64,000 bases of DNA from Candidatus Pantoea varia (GCF_900115075.1 NZ_FOVG01000001.1:310001-374000); one strand, 5' to 3'; counted from the stretch's first letter, positions 17,452-28,422 are shown. Translations and numbers: made by a program. Notes: generated by a model from the sequence alone, not told the origin.

Positions 17452-17467
17452 TGTGACTCAGCTCTCA
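17452..17467. promoter_or_regulatory. CRP site, class II position, dalDKT promoter
   Basis: TGTGA-N6-TCTCA differs from the CRP consensus at one base. A -10-like TATGCT lies at 17490-17495, which would place the transcription start near 17502 and the CRP site centre at about -42, the class II position. The -35 region is poor, as expected for an activator-dependent promoter. Confidence 0.55.
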
Positions 17468-17505
17468 GAAGGATCGTCGTAATGGGAACTATGCTAAACG
17501 CCATC

Positions 17506-17517
17506 GGGCAAATGCCC
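17506..17517. promoter_or_regulatory. Palindrome at the predicted dalD transcription start
   Basis: GGGCA-AA-TGCCC is a perfect 5-bp inverted repeat just after the predicted start of dalD transcription, a position suited to a repressor. Confidence 0.4.
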
Positions 17518-17549
17518 TTTAGTGTGGCAAATGTTTAAATGAGGCGATT

Positions 17550-18938
17550 ATGAACAACCAATCAGTGTGGATGCACATCGGCGCGGGATCTTTTCATCGG
17601 GCACATCAGGCGTGGTATCTGCATAAACTGCGTGAGCAGGGTGATGAAAGCTGGAGCATCGCGCTCGGCAATATCCGTAATGACGCAGTGCCGCTGCTCA
17701 ATCAGCTCGCGGCGCAGCAGGGAGAATATGTGCTGGAAACCGTGACGCCTGAAGGTAAGCGCGACTACGAAACCATCACCTCGCTGCGCAAAATTTTGCC
17801 GTGGGACAGTGATATCAGTGCGTTGATTGAGCAAGGGGCCAGCGCGGAAACGCGTGTAATTAGCTTTACCGTGACCGAAGCAGGTTACTACCTGACACCC
17901 GCGTTTACCCTGGATCTCAATCAGGCAGATGTGAAGGCCGATCTGGGTGGCGATATCCGCACCCTCTACGGCGCACTCAGCCGTATTCTGACACAGCGTG
18001 TTGCGCAAGGCGGTGCGCCGGTGACGCTGCTGAACTGCGACAATCTGCGCCACAATGGTGAGCGTTTCCGTGACGCCTTCCTGGCGTTTCTGACGGCCAA
18101 AGGCGATACCGCGCTGGCCGACTGGGTGCGCACGCAAACCCGTTCACCGAATACCATGGTCGATCGCATTACACCGCGTCCTACTCCGGAGGTGGCAGAA
18201 CGCGTGCAGGCGGCGACCGGCAAACAGGATGGCGCAGCAGTAATGGCCGAATCTTTTATTCAGTGGGTCATTGAGGATGATTTTATTGCCGGGCGCCCGG
18301 CGCTGGAAAAGGTCGGTGTTGAACTGGTGGAGTCGGTACTGCCGTGGGAAGAGGCGAAAATTCGCATCCTCAATGCGACACATGCTGCGATTGCCTGGGC
18401 GGGCACACTGATTGGTCTGAACTATATCGATGAGAGCACCTGCCATCCGGCGATTTATCAACTGGCTCACGACTACGTAACCCAGGATGTCATTCCCTCT
18501 TTGTCTCCCAGCCCGCTTGATTTAGCGGATTATCGTGACGTGGTGCTGGCCCGCTTTAGTAATCCTTACATTAAAGATACCCATCAGCGCGTCGGTGCCG
18601 ATGGTTTATCCAAAATTCCCGGCATGGTGACGCCAACCCTGCAACAGTGCTATCAGCGCGGTGTGCAGCCCACCGCAACGGCGGTAATTCCGGCACTGTT
18701 CTTCTTGTTTATGCAGCGATGGGCTAATGACGATTTACCCTATCGCTATCAGGACGGTGCACTACAGGCCGATACGCTACGTGAGCAGTTCGCCAGCGCC
18801 GATCCTCTCCATGCATACCTGAGTGATAGCACGCTGTTTGCGGAACTGGCGTCTGATAAGGCGTTTCATGAGTTAGTCACTCGCCGTGTTGCGAGTGTGC
18901 AGCAGTGGCTCAAACAGCCTGAACGGGTGGCGGTGTAA
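17550..18938 (+). CDS. dalD: D-arabinitol 4-dehydrogenase
   Basis: DalD oxidises D-arabinitol to D-xylulose with NAD. The 462-residue protein belongs to the polyol-specific long-chain dehydrogenase (mannitol dehydrogenase) family: an N-terminal Rossmann domain beginning [16 protein letters not shown] and a C-terminal catalytic domain containing [14 protein letters not shown] (about residues 270-283), with the family lysine, asparagine and histidine. It is the first gene of dalD-dalK-dalT; dalK follows 2 bases after its stop. The xylulokinase and polyol permease partners support arabinitol over mannitol or fructuronate as substrate, but the substrate remains inference from context and similarity to Klebsiella DalD. 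Confidence 0.88.
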   Translation: MNNQSVWMHIGAGSFHRAHQAWYLHKLREQGDESWSIALGNIRNDAVPLLNQLAAQQGEYVLETVTPEGKRDYETITSLRKILPWDSDISALIEQGASAETRVISFTVTEAGYYLTPAFTLDLNQADVKADLGGDIRTLYGALSRILTQRVAQGGAPVTLLNCDNLRHNGERFRDAFLAFLTAKGDTALADWVRTQTRSPNTMVDRITPRPTPEVAERVQAATGKQDGAAVMAESFIQWVIEDDFIAGRPALEKVGVELVESVLPWEEAKIRILNATHAAIAWAGTLIGLNYIDESTCHPAIYQLAHDYVTQDVIPSLSPSPLDLADYRDVVLARFSNPYIKDTHQRVGADGLSKIPGMVTPTLQQCYQRGVQPTATAVIPALFFLFMQRWANDDLPYRYQDGALQADTLREQFASADPLHAYLSDSTLFAELASDKAFHELVTRRVASVQQWLKQPERVAV

Positions 18939-18940
18939 TT

Positions 18941-20410
18941 ATGTATCTCGGCATTGATATCGGCACCTCAGAGCTTAAAGCGCTGATCATTAATACGCAC
19001 GGTGAGATTGTGGCGTCTCAGCACGCCACGCTGAGCGTGCAGCGTCCCCATCCTCACTGGGCTGAACAGGATCCTGAATGCTGGTGGCAAGCCTGCAGCG
19101 AGGTTCTGGCGGGATTACGTCATCAGTTTCCTCTGGCATGGGCCGCAATTCGCGCTATTGGATTATCGGGACAGATGCACGGGGCCGTGTTGCTGGATGC
19201 CGGAGGGAAGGTGCTGCGTCCGTGTATCCTCTGGAACGACACGCGCAGTGCACCGCAGTGTGAAAGGCTACGGAAGCGCTATCCCCGGATAGGGGAAATT
19301 AGCGGCAATATGATTATGCCCGGCTTCACTTTGCCGAAACTACACTGGGTCGCGGAAAATGAGCCAGACGTTTTTAGCCGCATCGATAAGGTCCTGCTGC
19401 CGAAAGATTACCTGCGCTGGCGTCTTACCGGGCGCTTTGTCAGTGAGCCTTCGGATGCTGCCGGAACGCTGTGGCTCGATGTGTCCCGGCGTGACTGGTC
19501 GGACGAACTGCTGGCCATCACGGGACTTAAGCGTGCCCAAATGCCTGAACTGGTAGAAGGCAGTGCAATAAGTGGACGCCTGCAGCCGACACTGGCGAGC
19601 GAGTGGGGCTTATCTGTTGCGGTTACTGTCGCGGGAGGCGGCGGTGACAATGCCGCATCGGCAGTCGGTGTGGGGGCGGTGAATCCCGGTGATGCGTTTA
19701 TCTCATTGGGTACCTCCGGTGTGATTTTTGTCGTAAACGACCGCTTACGGGCTGACCCTCAATTCGGGGTGCACGCCTTTTGCCATGCGTTACCGGGCCG
19801 CTGGCACCAGATGAGTGTGATGCTTAGCGCCGCCAGTTGTCTGCGCTGGCTGTGCAATCTGTTGTCGGTCAGTGAAAGCCAGCTGATGGAGGAGATGGCA
19901 CAGCTCAGTGATGAGCAAGTGCGTAGCGCCCCGGTTTTCCTGCCTTATCTGTCTGGTGAACGCACTCCACATAACGATCCTGACGCCTCCGGTTCTTTCT
20001 TCAATTTACGCCATGAAACGCCGCGCGCCTTGCTGGGCTATGCGGTGGTTGAAGGCGTGGCATTTGGGCTGGCTGATGGGTTTAAGGTGCTCGGCGATGC
20101 CCGGCATCTCATTCAGCAGTGCAGCCTGACCGGTGGTGGCGCACGCAGCACATTGTGGGCTCAATTGATTGCCGATGTGCTGCAACTGCCCATTGTTACC
20201 CATCCGGCCAGCGCATCTGGCGCGCTGGGTGCGGCACGTTTAGCGTGGCTGGCTGATGGCGGCCTTGAGCAGGAGGTGTGTCTGAAGCCGGCTGTGCAGG
20301 CGCGCTATCAACCGGACGAGGCACGCGGTGCCGTGCTGCAAAAGCGGCTATGTCTGTTCCGGGAACTCTACATCCAGCAACAACAGGTGCGCAGCTTGCT
20401 GCCTGCATAA
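18941..20410 (+). CDS. dalK: D-xylulokinase of the arabinitol pathway
   Basis: DalK phosphorylates D-xylulose to xylulose 5-phosphate, which enters the pentose phosphate pathway. The 489-residue FGGY-family kinase has the N-terminal phosphate loop YLGIDIGTSELKALI, the substrate-site LSGQMHGAVLLD near residue 74 and LWNDTRS near residue 98. The C-terminal ATP-binding signature ends in TGGGARSTLWAQLIADVL near residue 397. It starts 2 bases after dalD and precedes the permease gene by 27 bases, so all three are likely one transcript. A general xylB function is possible if no other xylulokinase exists in the genome. Confidence 0.9.
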   Translation: MYLGIDIGTSELKALIINTHGEIVASQHATLSVQRPHPHWAEQDPECWWQACSEVLAGLRHQFPLAWAAIRAIGLSGQMHGAVLLDAGGKVLRPCILWNDTRSAPQCERLRKRYPRIGEISGNMIMPGFTLPKLHWVAENEPDVFSRIDKVLLPKDYLRWRLTGRFVSEPSDAAGTLWLDVSRRDWSDELLAITGLKRAQMPELVEGSAISGRLQPTLASEWGLSVAVTVAGGGGDNAASAVGVGAVNPGDAFISLGTSGVIFVVNDRLRADPQFGVHAFCHALPGRWHQMSVMLSAASCLRWLCNLLSVSESQLMEEMAQLSDEQVRSAPVFLPYLSGERTPHNDPDASGSFFNLRHETPRALLGYAVVEGVAFGLADGFKVLGDARHLIQQCSLTGGGARSTLWAQLIADVLQLPIVTHPASASGALGAARLAWLADGGLEQEVCLKPAVQARYQPDEARGAVLQKRLCLFRELYIQQQQVRSLLPA

Positions 20411-20437
20411 CGACTAACCAGACAGAAGGTAATTGTG

Positions 20438-21718
20438 ATGCAATCGAACGAATACTGGTTTGGCTTACCGAAAAAGATGTTCTGGGGCTTCCTCGCTATC
20501 GCAATCTTTATGGCGGGTGATGGCTTTGAAATGGCGTTTCTGTCGCGCCATATCACCGATATGGGCTTTACGCCTGCGCAGTCTGCAGTCGTATTCACCT
20601 TCTATGGCTTAGCGGCAGCCCTGGCGGCCTGGGCATCTGGCGTGGTAGCCGAATTGATCACACCGCTGCGCGCGATGATGATTGGTTTTGTGTTATGGAT
20701 CCTGATGCATGCGCTGTTTATGTCGCTAGGGCTTGGCCTGCGCAACTATCCGCTGATGGTGCTGTTCTACGGCATTCGCGGGCTGGCTTATCCGCTGTTT
20801 ATCTACTCTTTCATGATGATGCTGGTGCAGGTCTTACCGCGCGAAAAACTGGCGGCGGCGACCGGCTGGTTCTGGGCGATGTATTCTGTCGGCATCGGGG
20901 TGATTGGCAGTTATCTGCCCAGTCTGACCATCCCGATGCTGGGGGAAACCGGGACGCTGTGGCTGGCTATTATCTGGGTGGCCTGTGGTGGGATCCTCGC
21001 ATACTTCAGCCTGCGCAAGGTACCGGTGGATCGCTCTCGTGTGAATTTGCCGATGCGTGACAAGATGACAGAGATGTCGCGTGCCGTGACCATCCTGTTC
21101 ACCAATCAGCATGTTTTTTATGCCTGCCTGATTCGCATCATCAACACGCTGTCGCTGTTTGGTTTCGCCATTATCATGCCACTGCTGTTTGTCGATCGTC
21201 TCGGCTTTACCCTCTCTGAATGGCTACAAATCTGGGCGGTGTTCTTCTTTGTCACTATATTTACGAATATCTTCTGGGGCCTCACGGGTGAGAAGCTGGG
21301 CTGGATCCGTCAGGTGCGCTGGTTTGGTTGCCTGGGGATGGCCATCTCCAGCCTGACCTTTTATTATCTGCCGCTGTATGCGGGTCATAACTTCTGGATC
21401 GCATTAATCCCTGCGGTAATGCTGGGAATTTTTGTCGCCGCGTTTGTACCGATGACGGCTGTATTTCCGACGCTGGAACCGCATCATAAAGGCGCTGCGG
21501 TCTCGATTTACAACCTCTCCGCAGGACTCAGTAACTTTGTGGCACCGGCTATCGCCTCAGTCATGTTGCCGTTCTTCGACATTGTCGGTGTGGTATGGGC
21601 CTATACCGGCCTGTACGTGTTCGCTGGCGTGCTGACCTTTATTATTCGTGTGCCACAACCGGGGCATACGCGTGAAGAGAAGGTCGTGAAGTCGCGTGTA
21701 GCAGAGCAGCGTAACTAA
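20438..21718 (+). CDS. dalT: MFS polyol permease, probable D-arabinitol transporter
   Basis: The 426-residue protein has about twelve hydrophobic segments in two halves and belongs to the major facilitator superfamily, resembling the Klebsiella DalT and RbtT polyol:proton symporters. It begins MQSNEYWFGLPKKMFWGF, typical of that subgroup. I chose ATG 20438, with AAGG 8 bases upstream; a GTG three bases earlier is also possible. As the last gene of dalD-dalK-dalT it would bring D-arabinitol across the inner membrane. The C-terminal tail is short, charged and cytoplasmic. The substrate is assigned by operon context. Confidence 0.87.
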   Translation: MQSNEYWFGLPKKMFWGFLAIAIFMAGDGFEMAFLSRHITDMGFTPAQSAVVFTFYGLAAALAAWASGVVAELITPLRAMMIGFVLWILMHALFMSLGLGLRNYPLMVLFYGIRGLAYPLFIYSFMMMLVQVLPREKLAAATGWFWAMYSVGIGVIGSYLPSLTIPMLGETGTLWLAIIWVACGGILAYFSLRKVPVDRSRVNLPMRDKMTEMSRAVTILFTNQHVFYACLIRIINTLSLFGFAIIMPLLFVDRLGFTLSEWLQIWAVFFFVTIFTNIFWGLTGEKLGWIRQVRWFGCLGMAISSLTFYYLPLYAGHNFWIALIPAVMLGIFVAAFVPMTAVFPTLEPHHKGAAVSIYNLSAGLSNFVAPAIASVMLPFFDIVGVVWAYTGLYVFAGVLTFIIRVPQPGHTREEKVVKSRVAEQRN

Positions 21719-21728
21719 CGAAACCTAC

Positions 21729-21745
21729 GGCGGCCCAGGGCCGCC
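21729..21745. terminator. GC-rich hairpin between convergent dalT and yfcH
   Basis: GGCGGCC and GGCCGCC pair perfectly around a 3-base loop, 10 bases after dalT and 6 bases before the end of yfcH. The downstream sequences are only weakly T-rich, so it may act for both strands or only stabilise mRNA ends. Confidence 0.5.
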
Positions 21746-21751
21746 GCAGGT

Positions 21752-22648
21752 TTATCCTGCGACATCCTGCAGAGCTTCCTGCAAATCGTACCAGCGGAAA
21801 CCAAAACCTGACGCTTCCAGCCGTTTTGGCAGCACATGCTGTCCTCCCAGCACCAGTACCGACGATTCGCCCATCATCAGTTTAATGGCGCTGGCAGGTG
21901 TGCGCATAAAGGCCGGACGATGCATAACCCGGCCCAGGGTGGCGGCAAACTGCTCGTTACGCACCGCGTAGGGAGCGACCATATTGAACGGACCCCGCAG
22001 ATCGTCATGATCCAGCAGCCAGATAATGGCGTTCAGCATGTCATCAATGTGAATCCACGGCATGTACTGTTTGCCACTGCCGATCGGGCCGCCAATACCG
22101 AGCTTAAAGGGCAGCTTCATTTTGCTGAGTGCGCCGCCCTCGGACGCCAGTACCACGCCGGTTCGCAGCAGGCAGACGCGGGTGCGTTCGCTTTCAGCCG
22201 TGAGCGCCAGCTGCTCCCAACGGGCGCAGAGCTGATGAGTAAACTCATCCTGACCCTGATCCTCCTCCGTCAGCACCAGATCGCCGGTATTACCATAAAA
22301 GCCGGTTGCCGAACCTGAGATGAGTACGGAGGGTGGCGTGGTACTGGCGTTGATCAGGGAGGCGATCTGCTCGGTAATCTGCCAGCGGCTTTCACACAGC
22401 TGCTGTTTATGCGGCTCCGTCCAGCGTTTGTCGGCAATGGGTTCTCCCGCCAGATTAATCACCGCATCAATGTTATCCAGGTTCGACTGTTGCGCCAGTC
22501 CTGACCAGAACGCGACGTTGTCGCCCAGTTTTTCACGCGCGCTGACCACGTCACGCGTCACCACGCTGATCTGATGCCCCAACTGTTGCAGGCGCGGAAT
22601 CAGGTGACGGCCAATCAGTCCCGTGCCACCGGTAATAAGAATGTGCAT
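21752..22648 (-). CDS. yfcH: YfcH, NAD-dependent epimerase-like SDR protein (SDR39U1 family)
   Basis: The 298-residue protein is an extended short-chain dehydrogenase of the TIGR01777/SDR39U1 type. It begins [17 protein letters not shown], a TGGTGxIG dinucleotide motif. [10 protein letters not shown] near residue 110 holds the family tyrosine, and MPWIHIDDM lies near residue 205. The length matches E. coli YfcH (297). The biochemical substrate is unknown, and no nucleotide-sugar activity has been firmly shown. AAGGGAG lies 8 bases before the ATG. In E. coli its neighbours are yfcI and folX; here dalT and a small open frame take those places. Confidence 0.92.
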   Translation of the reverse strand: MHILITGGTGLIGRHLIPRLQQLGHQISVVTRDVVSAREKLGDNVAFWSGLAQQSNLDNIDAVINLAGEPIADKRWTEPHKQQLCESRWQITEQIASLINASTTPPSVLISGSATGFYGNTGDLVLTEEDQGQDEFTHQLCARWEQLALTAESERTRVCLLRTGVVLASEGGALSKMKLPFKLGIGGPIGSGKQYMPWIHIDDMLNAIIWLLDHDDLRGPFNMVAPYAVRNEQFAATLGRVMHRPAFMRTPASAIKLMMGESSVLVLGGQHVLPKRLEASGFGFRWYDLQEALQDVAG

Positions 22649-22797
22649 GTTGCGGCTCCCTTGATGTTTTTGTTATTTGCACCTTTCAGCATAGAAGAGT
22701 GGAGCCACTCTATCGTGAGTCGCGTCGCGCTTTCTTCTTCCGGAGGCAGAGATCGGATCAGCTCAGCGTTGCCTTCGCAAAAAAAATCGGTAAACAT
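22615..22797 (-). CDS. Possible 60-residue small protein overlapping the start of yfcH
   Basis: An ATG at 22797 preceded by CAGGGT about 7 bases upstream opens a 60-codon frame ([17 protein letters not shown] at the N-terminus) that ends 34 bases inside yfcH in another frame. It fills most of the 181-base gap between yfcH and yfcF. Its composition (acidic first half, basic later part, no low complexity) is protein-like, but I recognise no family. It could equally be chance reading of the yfcH leader. Confidence 0.28.
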   Translation of the reverse strand: MFTDFFCEGNAELIRSLPPEEESATRLTIEWLHSSMLKGANNKNIKGAATCTFLLPVARD

Positions 22798-22826
22798 GAT
22801 GCAACCCTGACAGCCAATTGAGGTAA

Positions 22827-23471
<645 letters not shown>

Positions 23472-23579
23472 CAGCCAGGGCTTGCTCAGGCTGGCGGAAG
23501 TGATTACCTTACGCCACATAAAAATAACGACGTGGCAAACTGCGTACGCAACTGTACGCCAAACAGGAAAGGGTTACGG

Positions 23580-24104
23580 ATGGTGGATCAAACTGCGGGT
23601 GACGGCATCGAGTGGGTCGATATCGTAAACGAAGAGAATGAAGTCGTTGCTCAGGCGACACGTGCGCAGATGCGTGCTCAGTGCCTGCGTCACCGCGCCA
23701 CCTATATCGTGGTTCATGACGGTATGGGCAAGATTCTGGTACAGCGTCGCACCGAGATAAAAGATTTTATGCCGGGCAAACTGGACGCAACTGCGGGCGG
23801 CGTGGTGCAGAGCGGTGAAGATATGCTGGAATCTGCGCGACGTGAAGCGGAAGAGGAGTTAGGGATTGCTGCGGTGCCGTTTGCTGAGCATGGCAAATTC
23901 TACTTCGAAGATCAGCACTGTCGTGTCTGGGGTGGCCTGTTCAGTTGCGTGTCACACGGCCCATTCGCCATGCAGGAATCGGAAGTTGATGAGATTATCT
24001 GGATGACGCCCGATGAGATCACCGCACGCTGTGATGAATTTACGGACGATTCGCTGAAAGCGCTCTCCCTGTGGATGAGCCGCAACGGTGATAACCGGGC
24101 CTGA
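23580..24104 (+). CDS. yfcD: YfcD, Nudix hydrolase
   Basis: The 174-residue protein carries a full Nudix box: G-x5-E-x7-REAEEELGI at about residues 78-100, the metal-binding catalytic motif. It resembles isopentenyl-diphosphate isomerase-like Nudix proteins (YfcD/IDI-like subgroup), with [18 protein letters not shown] at the N-terminus. The substrate is not established. I chose ATG 23580 because AGGAAAG lies 7 bases upstream and it matches the E. coli start; a GTG at 23532 would add 16 residues without homology. A bidirectional terminator follows, shared with pta. Confidence 0.92.
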   Translation: MVDQTAGDGIEWVDIVNEENEVVAQATRAQMRAQCLRHRATYIVVHDGMGKILVQRRTEIKDFMPGKLDATAGGVVQSGEDMLESARREAEEELGIAAVPFAEHGKFYFEDQHCRVWGGLFSCVSHGPFAMQESEVDEIIWMTPDEITARCDEFTDDSLKALSLWMSRNGDNRA

Positions 24105-24165
24105 TAACGGCCGTTTTAATGCACCTGGCTGACCCGCATTAAAGCGAACAGCGGTGTTACCGGCG

Positions 24166-24197
24166 AAAAAAAGGCATGCTCTGGGGCATGCCTTTTT
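24166..24197. terminator. Bidirectional terminator between yfcD and pta
   Basis: AAGGCATGC and GCATGCCTT form a 9-bp stem with a short loop, with an A-run on the left and a T-run on the right, so it can act on both convergent transcripts. Confidence 0.88.
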
Positions 24198-24213
24198 CGT
24201 TCCTGCCAGACGC

Positions 24214-26358
24214 TTAGCCTTCAGCCTGCTGAGACTGAATGGCGGTCAGGGCGATGGTATAGACGATATCATCAACCAGCGCACCACGAGACAGGTCGTT
24301 GACCGGCTTGCGCATACCCTGCAGCATCGGTCCGATTGAGATCAGATCGGCTGAACGCTGCACCGCTTTGTACGTGGTGTTACCGGTGTTCAGATCCGGG
24401 AAGATAAACACGGTAGCGCGACCCGCAACCTGTGAATCTGGCGCTTTCGATTTCGCCACATCTTCCATGATCGCGGCGTCATACTGCAGCGGACCATCGA
24501 TCACCAGATCAGGACGTTTCTCCTGTGCAATACGCGTTGCTTCACGCACTTTCTCAACGTCGCTACCCGCACCTGACGTGCCAGTAGAGTAGGAGATCAT
24601 CGCAACACGCGGATCGATACCAAAGGCGCTGGCAGAATCAGCTGACTGGATAGCGATCTCAGCCAGTTGCTCAGCGGTGGGATCCGGGTTAATGGCACAG
24701 TCACCGTAAACCAGCACCTGCTCCGGCAGCAGCATAAAGAACACCGATGAAACCAGTGAGCTGTTAGGCGCGGTTTTGATCAGCTGCAGTGGCGGACGAA
24801 TGGTGTTGGCGGTGGTGTGAACCGCACCTGAAACCAGACCATCCACTTCGCCGCTTTCCAGCATCATGGTGCCCAGCACCACGTTGTCTTCCAGCTGCTC
24901 CTGAGCAACCACTTCGGTCATGCCTTTGCTCTTACGCAGCTCAACCAGACGTGGCACATAGTTTTCACGCACCTGCTCCGGGTCAACAATCTCGACGCCT
25001 TTGCCCAGTACGACACCCTGAGCCGCAGCGACACGCTGGATCTCATCCGGATTGCCTAACAGTACGCAGGTGGCGATACCGCGTTCAGCACAGATCGAGG
25101 CCGCTTTAACCGTACGCGGCTCGTCACCCTCTGGCAGAACGACGCGTTTGCCCGCTTTACGCGCCAGCTCAGTCAGCTGGTAGCGGAAGGCTGGAGGTGA
25201 CAGGCGACGGCTGCGCTCTGAAGTGGCGGTCAGTGACTCAATCCACTCAGCATTAATGTAGCTGGCGACATATTCCTGCACTTTCTCGATGCGCTGAGTA
25301 TCGTCAGCAGGCACTTCCAGATTAAAGCTCTGCAGGCTCAGAGAGGTCTGCCAGGTATTGGTTTTCACCATAAATACCGGCAGGCCGGTCTGGAAGGCGC
25401 GGTCGCAGAGACGGGCGATGCGATCGTCAATCTCGTAGTTACCGGTCAGCAGGATTGCGCCAATTTCAATGCCGTTCATTGCAGCCAGACAGGCGGCGAC
25501 CAGTACATCAGGGCGGTCTGCGGAAGTCACCAGCAGGGAGCCCGGACGGAAATGCTCCAGCATGTGCGGAATACTGCGGGCGCAGAAGGTGACGGATTTA
25601 ACCCGGCGGGTCTGAATCTCACCTTCGTTGATGATACGCGCATCCAGGTGGCGGCACATATCGATCGCGCGGGTGGCGATCAGATCAAAGCTCCACGGCA
25701 CGCAGCCCAGCACCGGCAGCGGGCTATCTGAGAACAGCTGCTTAGGATCGATATTGGCGATGCTGGCTTTTGACGAGTCATCAAAGATTTCTGACAGGTC
25801 AGGGCGGGTACGTCCCTGATCATCGACCGGCGCGTTGAGTTTATTGATAATCACGCCAGTGATATTTTTGTTCTTCTGCCCACCGAAGCTGCTCTGAGTC
25901 AGTTCAATGCGCTCTTTCAGCTGTGCCGGAGAGTCATTGCCCAGCGCCATCACGAAGACGATTTCCGCGTTCAGGGTCTTGGCGATTTCGTAGTTCAGTG
26001 CATTGGCGAACTGATGCTTACGGGTCGGGACCAGACCTTCAACCAGCACGACTTCCGCATCCTGGGTGTTGGCATGGTAACGGGAGATGATCTCTTCCAT
26101 CAGCACATCCTGCTGGTTCGATCCCAGCAGTGACTCAACACGTGACATCTGCAGCGGTTCAGCGGCAGGAATTGAGGAGTTCTTACGGATGATGGTGGTG
26201 GTTTGATCCGGCGTATCGCCGCCGCTACGCGGCTGAGCAATCGGCTTAAAGACGCTGAGACGAACGCCTTTGCGCTCCATGGCGCGGATAACGCCGAGGC
26301 TGACGCTGGTCAGGCCGACGCTGGTGCCGGTCGGAATGAGCATAATTGTACGTGACAC
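24214..26358 (-). CDS. pta: Phosphate acetyltransferase
   Basis: Pta interconverts acetyl-CoA and acetyl phosphate and, with AckA, forms the main acetate overflow and substrate-level ATP pathway. The 714-residue protein is the long enterobacterial form: an N-terminal P-loop-like domain ([16 protein letters not shown]), a central DRTGG domain that senses metabolites, and a C-terminal catalytic domain (from about residue 390) with [16 protein letters not shown] and [16 protein letters not shown]. The start is GTG at 26358 as in E. coli, with GAGAGG about 9 bases upstream. It is downstream of ackA, from which a terminator-like hairpin separates it. Confidence 0.98.
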   Translation of the reverse strand: MSRTIMLIPTGTSVGLTSVSLGVIRAMERKGVRLSVFKPIAQPRSGGDTPDQTTTIIRKNSSIPAAEPLQMSRVESLLGSNQQDVLMEEIISRYHANTQDAEVVLVEGLVPTRKHQFANALNYEIAKTLNAEIVFVMALGNDSPAQLKERIELTQSSFGGQKNKNITGVIINKLNAPVDDQGRTRPDLSEIFDDSSKASIANIDPKQLFSDSPLPVLGCVPWSFDLIATRAIDMCRHLDARIINEGEIQTRRVKSVTFCARSIPHMLEHFRPGSLLVTSADRPDVLVAACLAAMNGIEIGAILLTGNYEIDDRIARLCDRAFQTGLPVFMVKTNTWQTSLSLQSFNLEVPADDTQRIEKVQEYVASYINAEWIESLTATSERSRRLSPPAFRYQLTELARKAGKRVVLPEGDEPRTVKAASICAERGIATCVLLGNPDEIQRVAAAQGVVLGKGVEIVDPEQVRENYVPRLVELRKSKGMTEVVAQEQLEDNVVLGTMMLESGEVDGLVSGAVHTTANTIRPPLQLIKTAPNSSLVSSVFFMLLPEQVLVYGDCAINPDPTAEQLAEIAIQSADSASAFGIDPRVAMISYSTGTSGAGSDVEKVREATRIAQEKRPDLVIDGPLQYDAAIMEDVAKSKAPDSQVAGRATVFIFPDLNTGNTTYKAVQRSADLISIGPMLQGMRKPVNDLSRGALVDDIVYTIALTAIQSQQAEG

Positions 26359-26388
26359 GTTTGAACCTCTCAGTAATGGCAGGGTGTC

Positions 26389-26420
26389 AAAAACAACTCC
26401 GTCAGCCTGAGCTGACGGAG
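26389..26420 (-). terminator. Intercistronic terminator/attenuator between ackA and pta
   Basis: On the minus strand, CTCCGTCAGC and GCTGACGGAG form a perfect 10-bp stem with a 4-base loop, followed by TTGTTTTT. It would make pta expression partly dependent on read-through and give more ackA than pta mRNA. Confidence 0.7.
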
Positions 26421-26429
26421 AGAAGTGTT

Positions 26430-27632
26430 TTACGCTGTCAGACGCGCGGCGTCCTGCGCAATGACCAGCTCTTCGTTGGTTGGGATCACCAGCGCCGGGC
26501 GGGTGCCTTCTTTATTGATGTAGCCAGACTTGCCGAAACGGGCCGCCAGGTTGCGATCGTGGTCGACTTCAAAGCCCAGCAGCGCCAGTTTTTTCAGTGA
26601 GATCTCACGCACCATCGCGGCGTTTTCACCGATGCCACCAGTGAAGACGACTGCGTCAAGGCGGCCATCCATCAGTGCGGTGTAGCTGCCGATATATTTC
26701 GCCAGGCGATGACAGAAGACATCCATTGCACGCTTCGCATCTTCTTTGGTGGTGTAGTTATCTTCTACGTAGCGGCAGTCGCTGGTGACTTCGGTCAGAC
26801 CTAACAGGCCAGACTCTTTGGTCAGCAGTTTATTGATGGCGTCAACGCTCATACCCAGCGTATCGTGCAGGAAGAAGATAATCGCCGGGTCGATGTCGCC
26901 GCTGCGGGTCCCCATCACCAGGCCTTCCAGTGGGGTCAGGCCCATCGAGGTGTCCACGCACTCGCCGTTGCGAATCGCAGAGACCGAACCGCCGTTGCCA
27001 AGGTGACAGGTGATGATGTTCAGTGACGCCAGTGGCTTGTTGAGCATCTTGGCCGCTTCGTGAGTGACATAGAAGTGGCTGGTGCCATGCGCGCCATAGC
27101 GACGAACGCCATGCTCTTTATACAGTTTGTACGGCAGCGCATAGAGATAGGACTCTTCCGGCATTGTCTGATGGAAAGCGGTGTCAAATACCGCGACATT
27201 CTTATCCGACAGGTGAGGGAAGTTTTTCATCGCTTCATCAATACCGATCAGATGAGCCGGATTGTGCAGCGGTGCGAAAGAGGAGGCGTCTTTGATGCCC
27301 TGTACCACTTCTTCAGTGATGATGACTGACTGAGTCAGCTTCTCGCCGCCATGAACAATACGATGGCCGATTGCAGCAATTTGTGCCGAAAGCTCAGGTT
27401 TTTGTGCCAGAATGGATTTAACGATAAAGTTCAGCGCTTCGCTGTGCGCTGCGCCAGCCCCCAAAGGCGCTTCCTGTTTTTCGCCTTCCAGCTTCCATTT
27501 GATGCGGGCTTCAGGAAGATGGAAACATTCCGCCAGGCCTGACAGGAACTCTTCACCGCTGGCAGGGTTAAGGATGGCAAACTTAAGGGAAGAGCTGCCA
27601 CAGTTCAGAACCAGAACTAACTTACTCGACAT
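26430..27632 (-). CDS. ackA: Acetate kinase
   Basis: AckA converts acetyl phosphate and ADP to acetate and ATP. The 400-residue protein has the two acetokinase signatures: [12 protein letters not shown] at the N-terminus and the segment with DTAFHQTMP near residue 150. The phosphate-binding [12 protein letters not shown] lies near residue 331. It is of normal length and follows E. coli closely. It is the first gene of ackA-pta, with its promoter in the 337-base gap shared with yfbV. Confidence 0.98.
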   Translation of the reverse strand: MSSKLVLVLNCGSSSLKFAILNPASGEEFLSGLAECFHLPEARIKWKLEGEKQEAPLGAGAAHSEALNFIVKSILAQKPELSAQIAAIGHRIVHGGEKLTQSVIITEEVVQGIKDASSFAPLHNPAHLIGIDEAMKNFPHLSDKNVAVFDTAFHQTMPEESYLYALPYKLYKEHGVRRYGAHGTSHFYVTHEAAKMLNKPLASLNIITCHLGNGGSVSAIRNGECVDTSMGLTPLEGLVMGTRSGDIDPAIIFFLHDTLGMSVDAINKLLTKESGLLGLTEVTSDCRYVEDNYTTKEDAKRAMDVFCHRLAKYIGSYTALMDGRLDAVVFTGGIGENAAMVREISLKKLALLGFEVDHDRNLAARFGKSGYINKEGTRPALVIPTNEELVIAQDAARLTA

Positions 27633-27969
27633 GGAATTACCTATTTTTTGAGAGTGGCTAAATAAAACGCAATCAGACTATCAGCGTAGCCCATGAAAGC
27701 TGGTAGATTAATGACAAACATCATGCGGTAGACAGAAATGTTCGATTCCGCAAAAAATTTCAGCAATCTTACGCGAAAATTTTAAGATTGCCTTGTCGAA
27801 ATATGGCTCAGGCCGCTTCCCAGGGGCGCATTCCGCGTCCGGAGAGGGGTTAAAACGGCGTCAGGATAGCCGGAGTCATCTTTAAAGACAAAAATAATTG
27901 AAGGTTGTTACGTAAAGTTGTGTCTTTATAACTATTTTTTAATCTTTGCAGTATTAGTTGAGGTGAGCC
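27633..27969. promoter_or_regulatory. Shared control region of ackA and yfbV
   Basis: No open frame with a credible start is visible in these 337 bases. The region is AT-rich on both flanks with a GC-rich middle near 27810-27870, as expected for two divergent promoters. I could not identify a clear FNR, ArcA or other consensus site by eye. Confidence 0.6.
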
Positions 27970-28422
27970 ATGGCAAATGAATCTGGCAGTACCAATTGGT
28001 TTCGGATGTTTCAGCGCGGCCAACACTATATGAAGACCTGGCCTGCTGATAAGCGCCTGGCCCCCGTATTCCCGGAAAACCGGGTTTCATCGGCAACGCG
28101 TTTTGCCATTCGTTTTATGCCACCGCTGGCAATTTTTACGCTGACCTGGCAGATCGCGATGGGCGGTCAGTTAGGCCCGGCTGTGGCGACCGCACTGTTT
28201 GCCTGCAGCCTGCCGATGCAGGGACTGTGGTGGCTGGGCAAGCGTTCAGTGACGCCATTGCCACCCACGCTGCTTAACTGGTTTCATGAGGTGCGTACCC
28301 GGCTGGAAGAGGCGGGGCAGGCGATAGCGCCGGTTGAAGGCAAGCCGACTTATCAGGCACTGGCCGATCTGCTAAAGCGGGCGTTTAAACAGCTCGACCG
28401 CACTTTCCTCGACGATCTCTGA
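27970..28422 (+). CDS. yfbV: YfbV, UPF0208 membrane protein (terminus macrodomain insulation protein)
   Basis: The 150-residue protein has two closely spaced membrane helices (about residues 45-62 and 68-88, [17 protein letters not shown] and [17 protein letters not shown]) and a soluble C-terminal helical tail ending [13 protein letters not shown]. It matches E. coli YfbV (151 residues), reported to limit the effect of the Ter macrodomain on flanking chromosome regions. GAGGTGAG lies just before the ATG. It is divergent from ackA and precedes yfbU by 145 bases, the E. coli order. Confidence 0.93.
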   Translation: MANESGSTNWFRMFQRGQHYMKTWPADKRLAPVFPENRVSSATRFAIRFMPPLAIFTLTWQIAMGGQLGPAVATALFACSLPMQGLWWLGKRSVTPLPPTLLNWFHEVRTRLEEAGQAIAPVEGKPTYQALADLLKRAFKQLDRTFLDDL

